Source of the DNA: Pseudodesulfovibrio portus
GTDB lineage: Bacteria > Desulfobacterota > Desulfovibrionia > Desulfovibrionales > Desulfovibrionaceae
Length of the DNA stretch: 64,000 nt
Direction: 5' to 3'
Assembly (NCBI RefSeq): GCF_026000375.1
Contig: NZ_AP026708.1
Span: 2,392,001-2,456,000, forward strand
Shown: in pieces, positions 17,979 to 24,921 of the stretch
How the letters are laid out: each line of letters opens with the position of its first letter
Numbering within the stretch: the first letter of the stretch is position 1
Translations under genes and position numbers: made by a program
Notes under the pieces: generated by a model
Seen by the model: the letters and a program-made list of their open reading frames with translations, nothing else
Databases searched by the model: none
What the model was told of the DNA's origin: nothing

Positions 17979-19262
17979 ATGGCTAAGATAGATTTGATTG
18001 TCAGGCGCGCCAAGCTCGACGGCAAAGAGGTGGACATCTTTGTTTCCAGGGGCAGGATCGAGTCCGTGAAGAAGTCCGTGAAGTCCCTCGACGCGGGCGA
18101 CGCCAGGGTGGAGGAGGCCTTCGGGCTGACCGCCATGGCCTCCATGACCGACGTGCACGTCCATCTGCGCGAGCCCGGGTACGAGTACAAGGAGGACGTG
18201 GAGTCCGGCCTGCGGGCCGCAGCCTGGGGCGGGTTCTCCAACATCATGTGCATGGCCAACACCAAGCCGGTGAACGACACCGCTTCCGTGACCGAGTTGA
18301 TGCTCGAGAAGGCCCGCCTGCACTGGCCCAAGGGACCGCGCCTGTTTCCCATCGGCGCCCTGACCAAGGGGTTGTCCGGCAAGGAGCTCGCCCCCATGGC
18401 CGAACTGGCCAAGGCCGGGTGCGCGGCGTTTTCCAACGACGGCGTGCCGGTCAAGTCTTCCAAGATATTTCTCCGGGCCGTGGAGTATGCCTCGGACTGG
18501 GACCGCGTGGTCATCGACCACTGCGAGGACCCGTACCTGGGCGTGGCCACCGGCATCAACGAGGGCGAGGTGTCCAGCCGTCTCGGCCTGCCCGCCCAGC
18601 CCGACGTGGCCGAGGCCATGCAGGTGTCCCGCGACATCCTGCTGGCCGAGTACCTGGATATTCCCATCCACCTGGCGCACATCTCGTGCAGGAAATCCGT
18701 GGACCTCATCCGCTTCGCCAAGGAGCGGGGCGTGAAGATCACGGCCGAGACCACGCCCCATTACCTGACCATGACCGAGGACTACCTGGAAGCCGAGGAG
18801 ACCGAGTACGACACCAACGCCAAGGTCAACCCGCCCCTGCGTCCCGAAGCGGACCGGCTGGCCGTGATCGAGGCGCTGAACGACGGCACCCTCGACTGCC
18901 TGGCCACGGACCATGCGCCCCACGCCGCCCATGAGAAGGAAGTGGAGTTCGACGTGGCTCCCTGCGGCATCACCGGCCTGGACACGGCCCTTTCCGTGAC
19001 CTGGCAACTGGTGCGCGACGGCGTGCTGACGCAGGAGACCTTCACCCGCGCCTGGACAACGGCCCCGTGCTCCATTTTCAACCTGCCGGTCAACCGGTTC
19101 GAGCCCGGCGACCCTGCGGACTTCTTCCTCTTTGACGAGGGCGAGGAGTGGACAGTCTCCCCGCAGACCTTGTACTCCAGGGGCAAGAACACGCCGCTGC
19201 TGGGAACCGTCCTGAAAGGGCGGGTAAAAACCCATTTCATTGCGGGTAAAAAGATTGTATAG
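17979..19262 (+). CDS. pyrC: Dihydroorotase (class I)
   Basis: PyrC cyclises carbamoyl aspartate to dihydroorotate. The zinc-binding HVHLREPG (H60, H62) is present, as are NTKPV and the catalytic-Asp motif LATDHAPH, all typical of class I enzymes. The length is 427 residues. It lies 15 bp after pyrB, and the pair forms an operon with the amidohydrolase. Class I dihydroorotases often assemble with PyrB, which fits the tight linkage, but a complex is not shown here. Confidence 0.95.
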   Translation: MAKIDLIVRRAKLDGKEVDIFVSRGRIESVKKSVKSLDAGDARVEEAFGLTAMASMTDVHVHLREPGYEYKEDVESGLRAAAWGGFSNIMCMANTKPVNDTASVTELMLEKARLHWPKGPRLFPIGALTKGLSGKELAPMAELAKAGCAAFSNDGVPVKSSKIFLRAVEYASDWDRVVIDHCEDPYLGVATGINEGEVSSRLGLPAQPDVAEAMQVSRDILLAEYLDIPIHLAHISCRKSVDLIRFAKERGVKITAETTPHYLTMTEDYLEAEETEYDTNAKVNPPLRPEADRLAVIEALNDGTLDCLATDHAPHAAHEKEVEFDVAPCGITGLDTALSVTWQLVRDGVLTQETFTRAWTTAPCSIFNLPVNRFEPGDPADFFLFDEGEEWTVSPQTLYSRGKNTPLLGTVLKGRVKTHFIAGKKIV

Positions 19263-19388
19263 AGAAAGTCTTGGAAATGGTTGTTTCAAGGCGGTTACGA
19301 ACCAAATTCGTCCCCTGAGGACGAAATAAGCGAATAAATGCGGCTGTCCAGGATCAGACGGTCATGGGCGGTCGGACCAAGGAGAGAC

Positions 19389-20735
19389 ATGAGCCAGCCT
19401 TTCAAAGACGCTGTCGGCTTTTGCAAAACCATCATGCGCAACGGATACGATGCGTATGTGATCAACGCCCGGCTCCAGGCCCTGACCCTGGACGAGACCG
19501 GCAAGGAGCAGGAACTGGACATCTGCACCGAGGCCGGGTTGGACGAGCTCCTGAAGTATTTCCCCAATATCGAGGAGTCCCAGGACAAGGGCACCATCGG
19601 CTATCTGGTGGAAGGCGGCGTGAAGTATTTCTTCTACCCGGCCTCCACGGACGAGGCCGCCTACACGGACGAAGCCGTGTCCGTCATGACCCCGCGCCTG
19701 CTCAAGAAGCTCGAGCAGCGCGGCGACATCCCCCTGTCCGCCGTCTGCCCGTTCATCCCCAAGGCCAAGGATTTGTACGCGGACTTCGCTGATTTCTCCG
19801 AAGGCCAGATCCGCTTCAAGGGGCTGCCGGATCAGGCCCTCAAGAAAGACTACTCCCTGGCCTACCGGGCTTTGCGGTTCGCGGCCAACTTCGACAAGGA
19901 AATCGAGGCCAACTCCTGGGCGGCCATCGTGCGCAACGCCCGCCGCGTGCTCGACTACGTGCCCATGTCCGACTTCCTGGACGAGTGGCGCAAGGTCGAG
20001 GCCGAGTCCATGCACAAGTTCTTCAGCCTGCTTTTCGATTCCATGCTGCTGCACGGGTTGATCCCGGAGATCGCGGCCCTGTCCCGCGTCACCCAGATCA
20101 AGAACCCCGAGGAAGGGACCGAAGAGTCCGTGCTCGAGCACACCCTGGACGTCATGAAGGCCTACCCCGAAGAGCTGCCCTATGACTGGTTCGGCACCGT
20201 GGCCTGCCTGTTCCATGACGTCGGCAAGCTCTACACCGCCGATTTCCACGACGATCAGTGGCATTTCCTCCAGCACCACCGCGTGGGCGCCAAGGTCACC
20301 CGCAAGGTGCTGAAAAGGCTTCGCTTCGAGGAGCAGGACATCGACCTGATCTGCGAACTGGTCCAGAACCACATGCGCCCGCACTTCATGCTCACGGACA
20401 AGGGCATCCGGCGGCTGCGCTCCCTGGACGAGTACCCGCGCATCATGGAGATGGTCAAAGCGGACATCAAGGCCCGCGACGGCTCCTGGCGCGAGTTCAA
20501 CCACAACCTCAAGATGGCCGAGCGCGCCGATATCCCGGAGGACGAGATCGAACCCCTCCTGGACGGCAACCGGATCATGACCATCACCGGCCTCAAGCCC
20601 GGCCCCGTGGTCGGCCAGATTCGCGACGAGCTGCTCAAGGCCCAGATCGCGGACGATGTGACGACCGACGAGGACGCCGAGGCCTTTGTCAAAGCCTACG
20701 TGAAGAAGCACCAATGCAAGGGCGCAACCTGTTAG
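19389..20735 (+). CDS. HD-domain protein with CCA-adding/poly(A) polymerase-like layout
   Basis: The 449-residue protein has the helical and HD parts of a bacterial tRNA nucleotidyltransferase. IRFKGLPDQALKKDYSLAYRALRFAANF matches the nucleotide-recognition neck, and LEHTLDVMK...CLFHDVGKLY is the HD metal site. The N-terminal 130 residues lack an obvious GGxVRD and DxD catalytic motif, so the nucleotidyltransferase head is divergent or lost. The start at 19389 has GGAGAG just upstream. It may be a repurposed HD phosphohydrolase; activity is unproven. A strong terminator follows. Confidence 0.72.
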   Translation: MSQPFKDAVGFCKTIMRNGYDAYVINARLQALTLDETGKEQELDICTEAGLDELLKYFPNIEESQDKGTIGYLVEGGVKYFFYPASTDEAAYTDEAVSVMTPRLLKKLEQRGDIPLSAVCPFIPKAKDLYADFADFSEGQIRFKGLPDQALKKDYSLAYRALRFAANFDKEIEANSWAAIVRNARRVLDYVPMSDFLDEWRKVEAESMHKFFSLLFDSMLLHGLIPEIAALSRVTQIKNPEEGTEESVLEHTLDVMKAYPEELPYDWFGTVACLFHDVGKLYTADFHDDQWHFLQHHRVGAKVTRKVLKRLRFEEQDIDLICELVQNHMRPHFMLTDKGIRRLRSLDEYPRIMEMVKADIKARDGSWREFNHNLKMAERADIPEDEIEPLLDGNRIMTITGLKPGPVVGQIRDELLKAQIADDVTTDEDAEAFVKAYVKKHQCKGATC

Positions 20736-20744
20736 GGGCGGCAC

Positions 20745-20790
20745 CAAAAAAAAGACCCCGGTCAGCTTTGCTGATCGGGGTCTTTTTTTT
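20745..20790 (+). terminator. Bidirectional rho-independent terminator
   Basis: The near-perfect stem GACCCCGGTCAGC / GCTGATCGGGGTC has a short TTT loop and is flanked by a run of A on the left and a run of T on the right. It ends transcription of the HD-domain gene and works from either side. Its T tract marks the left edge of the tandem repeat. Confidence 0.9.
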
Positions 20791-21009
20791 GGTGACCCGG
20801 CTTGGGATAGCGGGCCATCTGCACATTTTCCGGGCGATCCGCGTCCTCGCCGTACGGGGAGTACGGCTGCGGGGCGGCTGCGCCCGAAAAATGCACATCT
20901 GACCCACTCTTCCAAGCCTCACGGCGTCGGGGAAAGAAGAGCGCTCCGGGCGGGGTGGTCGTGGGGCGACCCGCTGTTGGGTGCCCTTGGCACCCAAATC
21001 GCTCAGGGT
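20783..21009. repeat. 227-bp tandem intergenic repeat, copy 1
   Basis: This unit recurs immediately at 21010-21236 with period 227 bp and only a few differences, for example C/T in GGGC(C/T)ATCTGC and the edges around CCCAAATCGCTCAGG versus CCCAAGGCGCTCGAGG. It holds the palindrome CCGTACGGGGAGTACGG. It also has an imperfect inverted pair around TGCACATTTTCCGGGCG, and a perfect hairpin TTGGGTGCC/GGCACCCAA at 20977-20997. Open frames run through it on both strands but have no ribosome sites and look accidental. Confidence 0.9.
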
Positions 21010-21236
21010 GTTTTTTTGGTGACCCGGCTTGGGATAGCGGGCTATCTGCACATTTTCCGGGCGATCCGCGTCCTCGCCGTACGGGGAGTACGGCTGCGGG
21101 GCGGCTGCGCCCGAAAAATGCACATCTGACCCACTCTTCCAAGCCTCACGGCGTCGGGGAAAGAAGAGCGCTCCGGGCGGGGTGGTCGTGGGGCGACCCG
21201 CTGTTGGGTGCCCTTGGCACCCAAGGCGCTCGAGGT
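21010..21236. repeat. 227-bp tandem intergenic repeat, copy 2
   Basis: This is the second copy of the unit starting at 20783. The hairpin TTGGGTGCC/GGCACCCAA recurs at 21204-21224 and is followed by a T tract, so it may also terminate the convergent gene at 21270. The near identity of the two copies points to a recent duplication. Confidence 0.9.
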
Positions 21237-21269
21237 TTTTTTGGGGGAGAGGCGGGGGTTGTCGGGCGG

Positions 21270-22136
21270 TTAGACCGTGAGACTGGCCAACTGGGGCCGG
21301 TTGGTGCCGGGGGCGGCTTCGTAGGCGGCCAGGGCGGCTTCGGGGGAAGTCCGGGCCGGGCTGAAGTCGGCTTCGAGCTGGGTGACCAGGTCGTTGAGTT
21401 CGCCGATCTTGTCCAGTTCGCCCTTGAGTTCGTCGAGGATGTCGGTCAGCTGGTCGAGATTGTCCTCGGTGTCCGTGGCCGCCGCCACCTGGGAGATGAA
21501 GCGGGCGTTGAGGTCCTGGCCGGCGGTGGAGCCGTCGGAGGATTCCGCTGCAAAGAAAAGCTCATTCAGGCCGTTGTCGAAGAACTCGTTGACCGCCCCG
21601 TTGACGGTGTTGTTGAACTGGGCGATGGCCTCATCACCGGCGGCGATGCCGAAGTTGCGGTCAATGAACTTGAGGGTGTTGAGCAGGCCGTTGCCCAGGG
21701 TCTCTTCGGTGACGCCCGAGGACGTGGCCTGGATGATCATGCCCGCAGCGGCTGCGGCGGTTTCCTCGCCGTAGCGCTCGCGAATCCAGTCCATGGTGGA
21801 GCCAAGGGACTGGCGCAGGTCGGTGGAGTCCTTGGGCTGGCCGTCTTCTCCGGTCACCTCGCCCATGCGGCGCATGATCTCGTTGGCGAACGCCTTGCCG
21901 ACGGTATCCGGGAAATCCTCGGAAAGCTTGCCTGCCTGGCCCGGGGCTTCGAGCAACGCCTCGCGTGCGGGCGTCAGGCCGGCCTTGGCCGGGTTGACCG
22001 TCATGTACTGGCCCAGGTGCAGACCGGTATGGGCGTCGGAACCGACGGACCGACTCCCGTAGGAGTCCTCCCGGTTCTGCTCGGCCATCATCTTCTGCAT
22101 GAAGCCGTAATTCATGTGCGCGCCCTGGATTATCAT
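21270..22136 (-). CDS. Uncharacterised protein, 288 aa
   Basis: I do not recognise this protein. It is 288 residues, acidic and Ala/Glu/Asp-rich, with no signal peptide or membrane segment. The C-terminal 90 residues (around TEDNLDQLTDILDELKGELDKI) look like a coiled coil. AAGMIIQATSSGVTEETLGNGLL in the middle may pack as helices. The start at 22136 has AAGGAG six bases upstream; a second ATG lies seven codons later. It is single and faces the repeat region. Codon use matches the chromosome. Confidence 0.75.
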   Translation of the reverse strand: MIIQGAHMNYGFMQKMMAEQNREDSYGSRSVGSDAHTGLHLGQYMTVNPAKAGLTPAREALLEAPGQAGKLSEDFPDTVGKAFANEIMRRMGEVTGEDGQPKDSTDLRQSLGSTMDWIRERYGEETAAAAAGMIIQATSSGVTEETLGNGLLNTLKFIDRNFGIAAGDEAIAQFNNTVNGAVNEFFDNGLNELFFAAESSDGSTAGQDLNARFISQVAAATDTEDNLDQLTDILDELKGELDKIGELNDLVTQLEADFSPARTSPEAALAAYEAAPGTNRPQLASLTV

Positions 22137-22325
22137 GTTCTCCTTATCGGAAGGCGGGCGCGTATCTTTATGGTCGGGGGCAAGGAAAAATGCCGGTCGT
22201 CAGAGGGGCGCTTGGCGACCGTTGCGCCGGGCGCGGGGGAAATCCGGGAAACCCCTTGATTCCGGCGGGAAATTGGGGGAATATGCCGCTACTTTGCGAC
22301 ATACCATTTTTGCGAGGAGTATATA

Positions 22326-22814
22326 ATGGCTAAAGATTTCAGGGAATATCTGGTGGAGGCGTCCCGGCACGACGTATTCGGGCGCGTGTTCAAGGAAGTG
22401 GCCGTGGGCAGGGTGATGATCTCTTTCCAGGCGAGCGAGACCCATGCCTGCTACCCGGCCGAAACCCTGGACGATCTTCACGCCTACAGCCGTTGGGAGG
22501 TCTCCCTGCGCGCGGTCAAGCCCGCCATCGACGTGGCCCGGGCCGGGGCGTGGAGCTACCTGATGCACAACTCCTGGGCCAGGCCGTTCGAGAAACCTGA
22601 TTTCCAGCGGACCATGCAGGGCGACAACATCCCGGCCAGGGACTGCCAGCAGATACTTGAAGACGTCATCGAGTACGCCAAGGCCAAGGGGCAGATCGAG
22701 TCCGAGGACGAAATCCGCATCCTGGAACCCGATGAAGAGGTGAAGAAGAACAAGGCGCTGGAGGGCACCGGCTGCGGCGGTTGCGGCGGCCAGAAGACCC
22801 TGGAAAAGATGTAG
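22326..22814 (+). CDS. Uncharacterised protein with CGGCGG tail, 162 aa
   Basis: I do not recognise the family. The 162-residue protein is soluble and probably mostly helical (for example ARDCQQILEDVIEYAKAKGQIE). It ends in a Cys/Gly-rich motif, CGGCGGQK, that could bind metal or be a modification site. A good GAGGAG site lies about eight bases before the ATG. It is a single-gene unit bounded by a perfect hairpin terminator at 22856. Confidence 0.75.
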   Translation: MAKDFREYLVEASRHDVFGRVFKEVAVGRVMISFQASETHACYPAETLDDLHAYSRWEVSLRAVKPAIDVARAGAWSYLMHNSWARPFEKPDFQRTMQGDNIPARDCQQILEDVIEYAKAKGQIESEDEIRILEPDEEVKKNKALEGTGCGGCGGQKTLEKM

Positions 22815-22855
22815 CGTCGTTGAGATTTTCGCGGAGGGTGCTGCCCCCCGTCATG

Positions 22856-22900
22856 AACCTAAAAGCCCTTGGAGCACACGGCTCCAAGGGCTTTTAGGTT
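22856..22900. terminator. Bidirectional terminator, perfect 20-bp stem
   Basis: A perfect 20-bp inverted repeat (left arm starts AACCTAAAAGCCC) has a 5-base loop ACACG. It separates convergent genes at 22814 and 22949. There is no long T run outside the stem, but internal AAAAG/CTTTT serves both directions. Confidence 0.8.
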
Positions 22901-22948
22901 CGAAGAAAGGAGGACCAGGCTCGGGGCTCTCCGCGTCAGGCTCTCAGG

Positions 22949-23323
22949 TCAGTTCTTCAGCAGCCATGCAAGCGCTTCAGCCTGTGTGGCGAAGGTCTTG
23001 TACGACGCAGAGCGGTTGGTGAGCGTCGTTTCGATCAAGCGGCTTATTTCGGGGTTTTTCGGGTTGGGCAGTACGGCCATCCGCAGCCCCAATTGCACCA
23101 CGTTCAGTTCTTCGTATCGCTTGGCGAACAAAACGGTGTCCAGCGGTGTGAGGTTCAGGCGAAAGGTCCTGTTGTCGTAGAGAATCTTTTTATGCCCTGT
23201 TTCCTGGACTTTTTTGAGCGTAGCCAGGCCCCATGCGATATACTCTTCCGCGTCGTTGACCGAACCATCCGTGATGCATAGGAGATGATCCGCTTCCTCG
23301 GAAAAAACGATTCGATAGTGCAT
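22949..23323 (-). CDS. STAS/SpoIIAA-like small protein, 124 aa
   Basis: The 124-residue protein (from ATG 23323) has the pattern of small SpoIIAA-like STAS proteins. There is a short N-terminal strand, a helix (VNDAEEYIAWGLATLKKV), the strand KKILYDNRTF and a C-terminal helix TQAEALAWLLK. A distant homologue with the same order of elements lies in the island at 28328. Such proteins often act in signalling or membrane association, but no partner is visible here. The longer frame to 23410 is rejected because its first 29 residues look non-coding. Confidence 0.65.
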   Translation of the reverse strand: MHYRIVFSEEADHLLCITDGSVNDAEEYIAWGLATLKKVQETGHKKILYDNRTFRLNLTPLDTVLFAKRYEELNVVQLGLRMAVLPNPKNPEISRLIETTLTNRSASYKTFATQAEALAWLLKN

Positions 23324-23426
23324 GGTTGAAGCTAAGGAAAGTGGAATGGGTTGGCAAGTATAACATCCCGAATGGGGCGTTGCCCCGACCTGATTCCAGG
23401 CACCTTTCACCTGAATGCGGGCCTTT

Positions 23427-24110
23427 TTAACCGAAGAAGAAGGTCAGGACGACCACGTAGACCAGCGAGGGCAGCAGGTTGGCCAGCCGGATTTCGGCCA
23501 GCTCCAGCAGGTTGATGCCGATGCCGACGATGAGCAGGCCGCCGCAGCCGGTGATCTGGGCGATCATCAGGTCCGAGAAATACTGCTGGAAAAAGGATGC
23601 GCCCAGGGTGATGGAGCCCTGGTAGACCAGCACGGGGATGAAGGAGAAGATGACGCCCGTGCCGTAGGTGGCGGCAAAGGCGATGGACGCGAACCCGTCG
23701 AGGATGGACTTGGTGTAGATGACGGTCGCGTCGCCCCGGATGCCTTCCTCCAGGGAGCCGATGATGGCCATGGCCCCGATGCAGAACAGCAGGGAGGTGG
23801 TAACCAGCCCGTCGGTGAACTGGGGGTTTTTGGACCGGATCATCTTCTTGAAGCGGTTGCCGAGCCGTTCCAGCAGGGTGTCCAGCCGCAACAGTTCCCC
23901 GGTGATGCCGCCGAGCAGGATCGCGAAGATGACGATGAGGATGTTGTCCACCTTGAACGCCATCTGGAAGCCGATGAGCAGGACGCACAGCCCGAGCCCC
24001 TGAAAGACGATGGACCGGATGCGCTCCGGAAATCGCGCCTGGAGCCAGCACCCGATGAGCGAGCCGCCGATGATGGCCAGTGCATTGACGAAGGAACCGA
24101 TGGGCAACAT
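23427..24110 (-). CDS. DUF554 family membrane protein (YdfK-like)
   Basis: The 228-residue protein begins MLPIGSFVNALAIIGGSLIG and has about six to seven hydrophobic segments. The conserved core LLFCIGAMAIIGSLEEGIRGD and AATYGTGVIFSFIPVLVYQG is diagnostic of DUF554. Function is unknown; it is presumed to be a small-solute transporter in the inner membrane. The start at 24110 fits the family better than the frame extending to 24158. It is divergent from the tRNA-Leu gene. Confidence 0.88.
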   Translation of the reverse strand: MLPIGSFVNALAIIGGSLIGCWLQARFPERIRSIVFQGLGLCVLLIGFQMAFKVDNILIVIFAILLGGITGELLRLDTLLERLGNRFKKMIRSKNPQFTDGLVTTSLLFCIGAMAIIGSLEEGIRGDATVIYTKSILDGFASIAFAATYGTGVIFSFIPVLVYQGSITLGASFFQQYFSDLMIAQITGCGGLLIVGIGINLLELAEIRLANLLPSLVYVVVLTFFFG

Positions 24111-24222
24111 ATATTCAATCCTCACACGGAAATATCCGCATCCGGGACCTACCACCAACCCGAACCCATGACAAGAACATTGACATCCGACGCCCGCCTA
24201 CTCTATGAAGAACCTCTCCCAT

Positions 24223-24309
24223 GCCAGGGTGGCGGAATTGGTAGACGCAGCGGACTCAAAATCCGCCGGTTTCGCGACTGTGAGGGTTCGAGTCCCTCCC
24301 CTGGTACCA
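24223..24309 (+). tRNA. tRNA-Leu (anticodon CAA)
   Basis: The 87-nt sequence, CCA included, folds as a class II tRNA. The acceptor pairs GCCAGGG with CCCTGGT. The anticodon arm GCGGA/TCCGC encloses loop CTCAAAA, giving anticodon CAA (leucine, UUG codons). A long variable arm and the GGTTCGAGTCC T arm follow. CCA is encoded. Its 3' half is the insertion point of the island and is repeated at 41858. Confidence 0.95.
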
Positions 24310-24316
24310 GAATGAA
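24253..24316 (+). repeat. attL: 3' part of tRNA-Leu
   Basis: This 64-bp stretch runs from the anticodon stem to just past the CCA end and is repeated at 41858-41921 with 60 of 64 bases identical. All four differences lie in the variable arm (TTCGCG versus AGCGAT), leaving a 40-bp identical block at the 3' end. Confidence 0.93.
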
Positions 24317-24318
24317 AT

Positions 24319-24367
24319 CAGGGCTTTAGAGGTGTTTTTTGAGATCCTCTGAAGCCCTGTCTTTTTT
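24319..24367 (+). terminator. tRNA-Leu terminator supplied by the island
   Basis: A 14-bp stem (CAGGGCTTTAGAGG with CCTCTGAAGCCCTG, one T-G pair) is followed by TCTTTTTT. It lies just inside the left repeat. The probable original tRNA terminator is now beyond the right repeat at 41926. Confidence 0.85.
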
Positions 24368-24602
24368 GTGGCGCTGTCTGTTTGACACCAAAGTGACACC
24401 AGATTTGAAAGAGTACTTTCGGGCTGGTGGTCTTGGTGGATTCTCTTTGAACAGACGTTCTTGACGAATTAGGGAGATTAGAGTACGCGGTATAAACAAA
24501 TAATTCAGATTAGACGTTTTTCTGTCTCTTAAAAAGAAGACCTCTGGCATTTGGTAGTGCGCCACACTGTATTGGTGCGCCTAAATTTTGGAGGTATTTT
24601 TT

Positions 24603-24827
24603 GTGCCTAATAATATCCTGTCTCAGTTGGTAGATGAGTTGCCACCATTGATCGCCCGTACCGAAGTTGGAAGACTTACTGGTGGGCTAATCTCGCCACG
24701 TACAATGGCTAATTTGGATTCAAAAAAACTTGGCCCTTCTAAGCTTAAGTTTGGTCGTAAGGTCGCCTATGAGCGTGAAGCCTTTATTAATTTCTTGGCT
24801 GAAAGATTGGTGGCGGACTCCGCGTAG
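24603..24827 (+). CDS. Excisionase/AlpA-like HTH protein
   Basis: The 74-residue protein carries a MerR/AlpA-like winged-helix pattern: ARTEVGRLTGGLISPRTMANLDSKKLGP, then a basic wing (KLKFGRKVAYEREAFINFL). Such small proteins act as excisionase or as activators of integrase in tRNA-borne islands. The start is taken as GTG 24603, because GGAGG at 24590-24594 lies eight bases before it. The TTG at 24588 would sit on the ribosome site itself. It precedes the RepA-like gene by 95 bp, consistent with a control role. Confidence 0.75.
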   Translation: MPNNILSQLVDELPPLIARTEVGRLTGGLISPRTMANLDSKKLGPSKLKFGRKVAYEREAFINFLAERLVADSA

Positions 24828-24921
24828 GAACTACTGCCAGCGTTTCGATTAGGTGTTGGTAGCGGGCAATTTGACGCTACCAACAACGATTCACGGATAG
24901 CAATCCACTTGAAGGTATACC

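Noticed and set aside
19307-19325. Hairpin TTCGTCC/GGACGAA between pyrC and the HD-domain gene as a terminator.
   Set aside because: The stem is short and no T tract follows, so termination is not supported.
19362-20915. Antisense open frame (517 codons) opposite the HD-domain gene.
   Set aside because: It runs through the terminator and into the tandem repeat, which a real gene would not do.
20689-21224. Several overlapping frames in the 227-bp tandem repeat (60-144 codons).
   Set aside because: They repeat with the DNA unit, lack ribosome sites and contain low-complexity Arg/Pro runs.
24326-24565. A 79-codon minus-strand frame just inside attL.
   Set aside because: It overlaps the tRNA terminator hairpin and has no ribosome site or recognisable domain.
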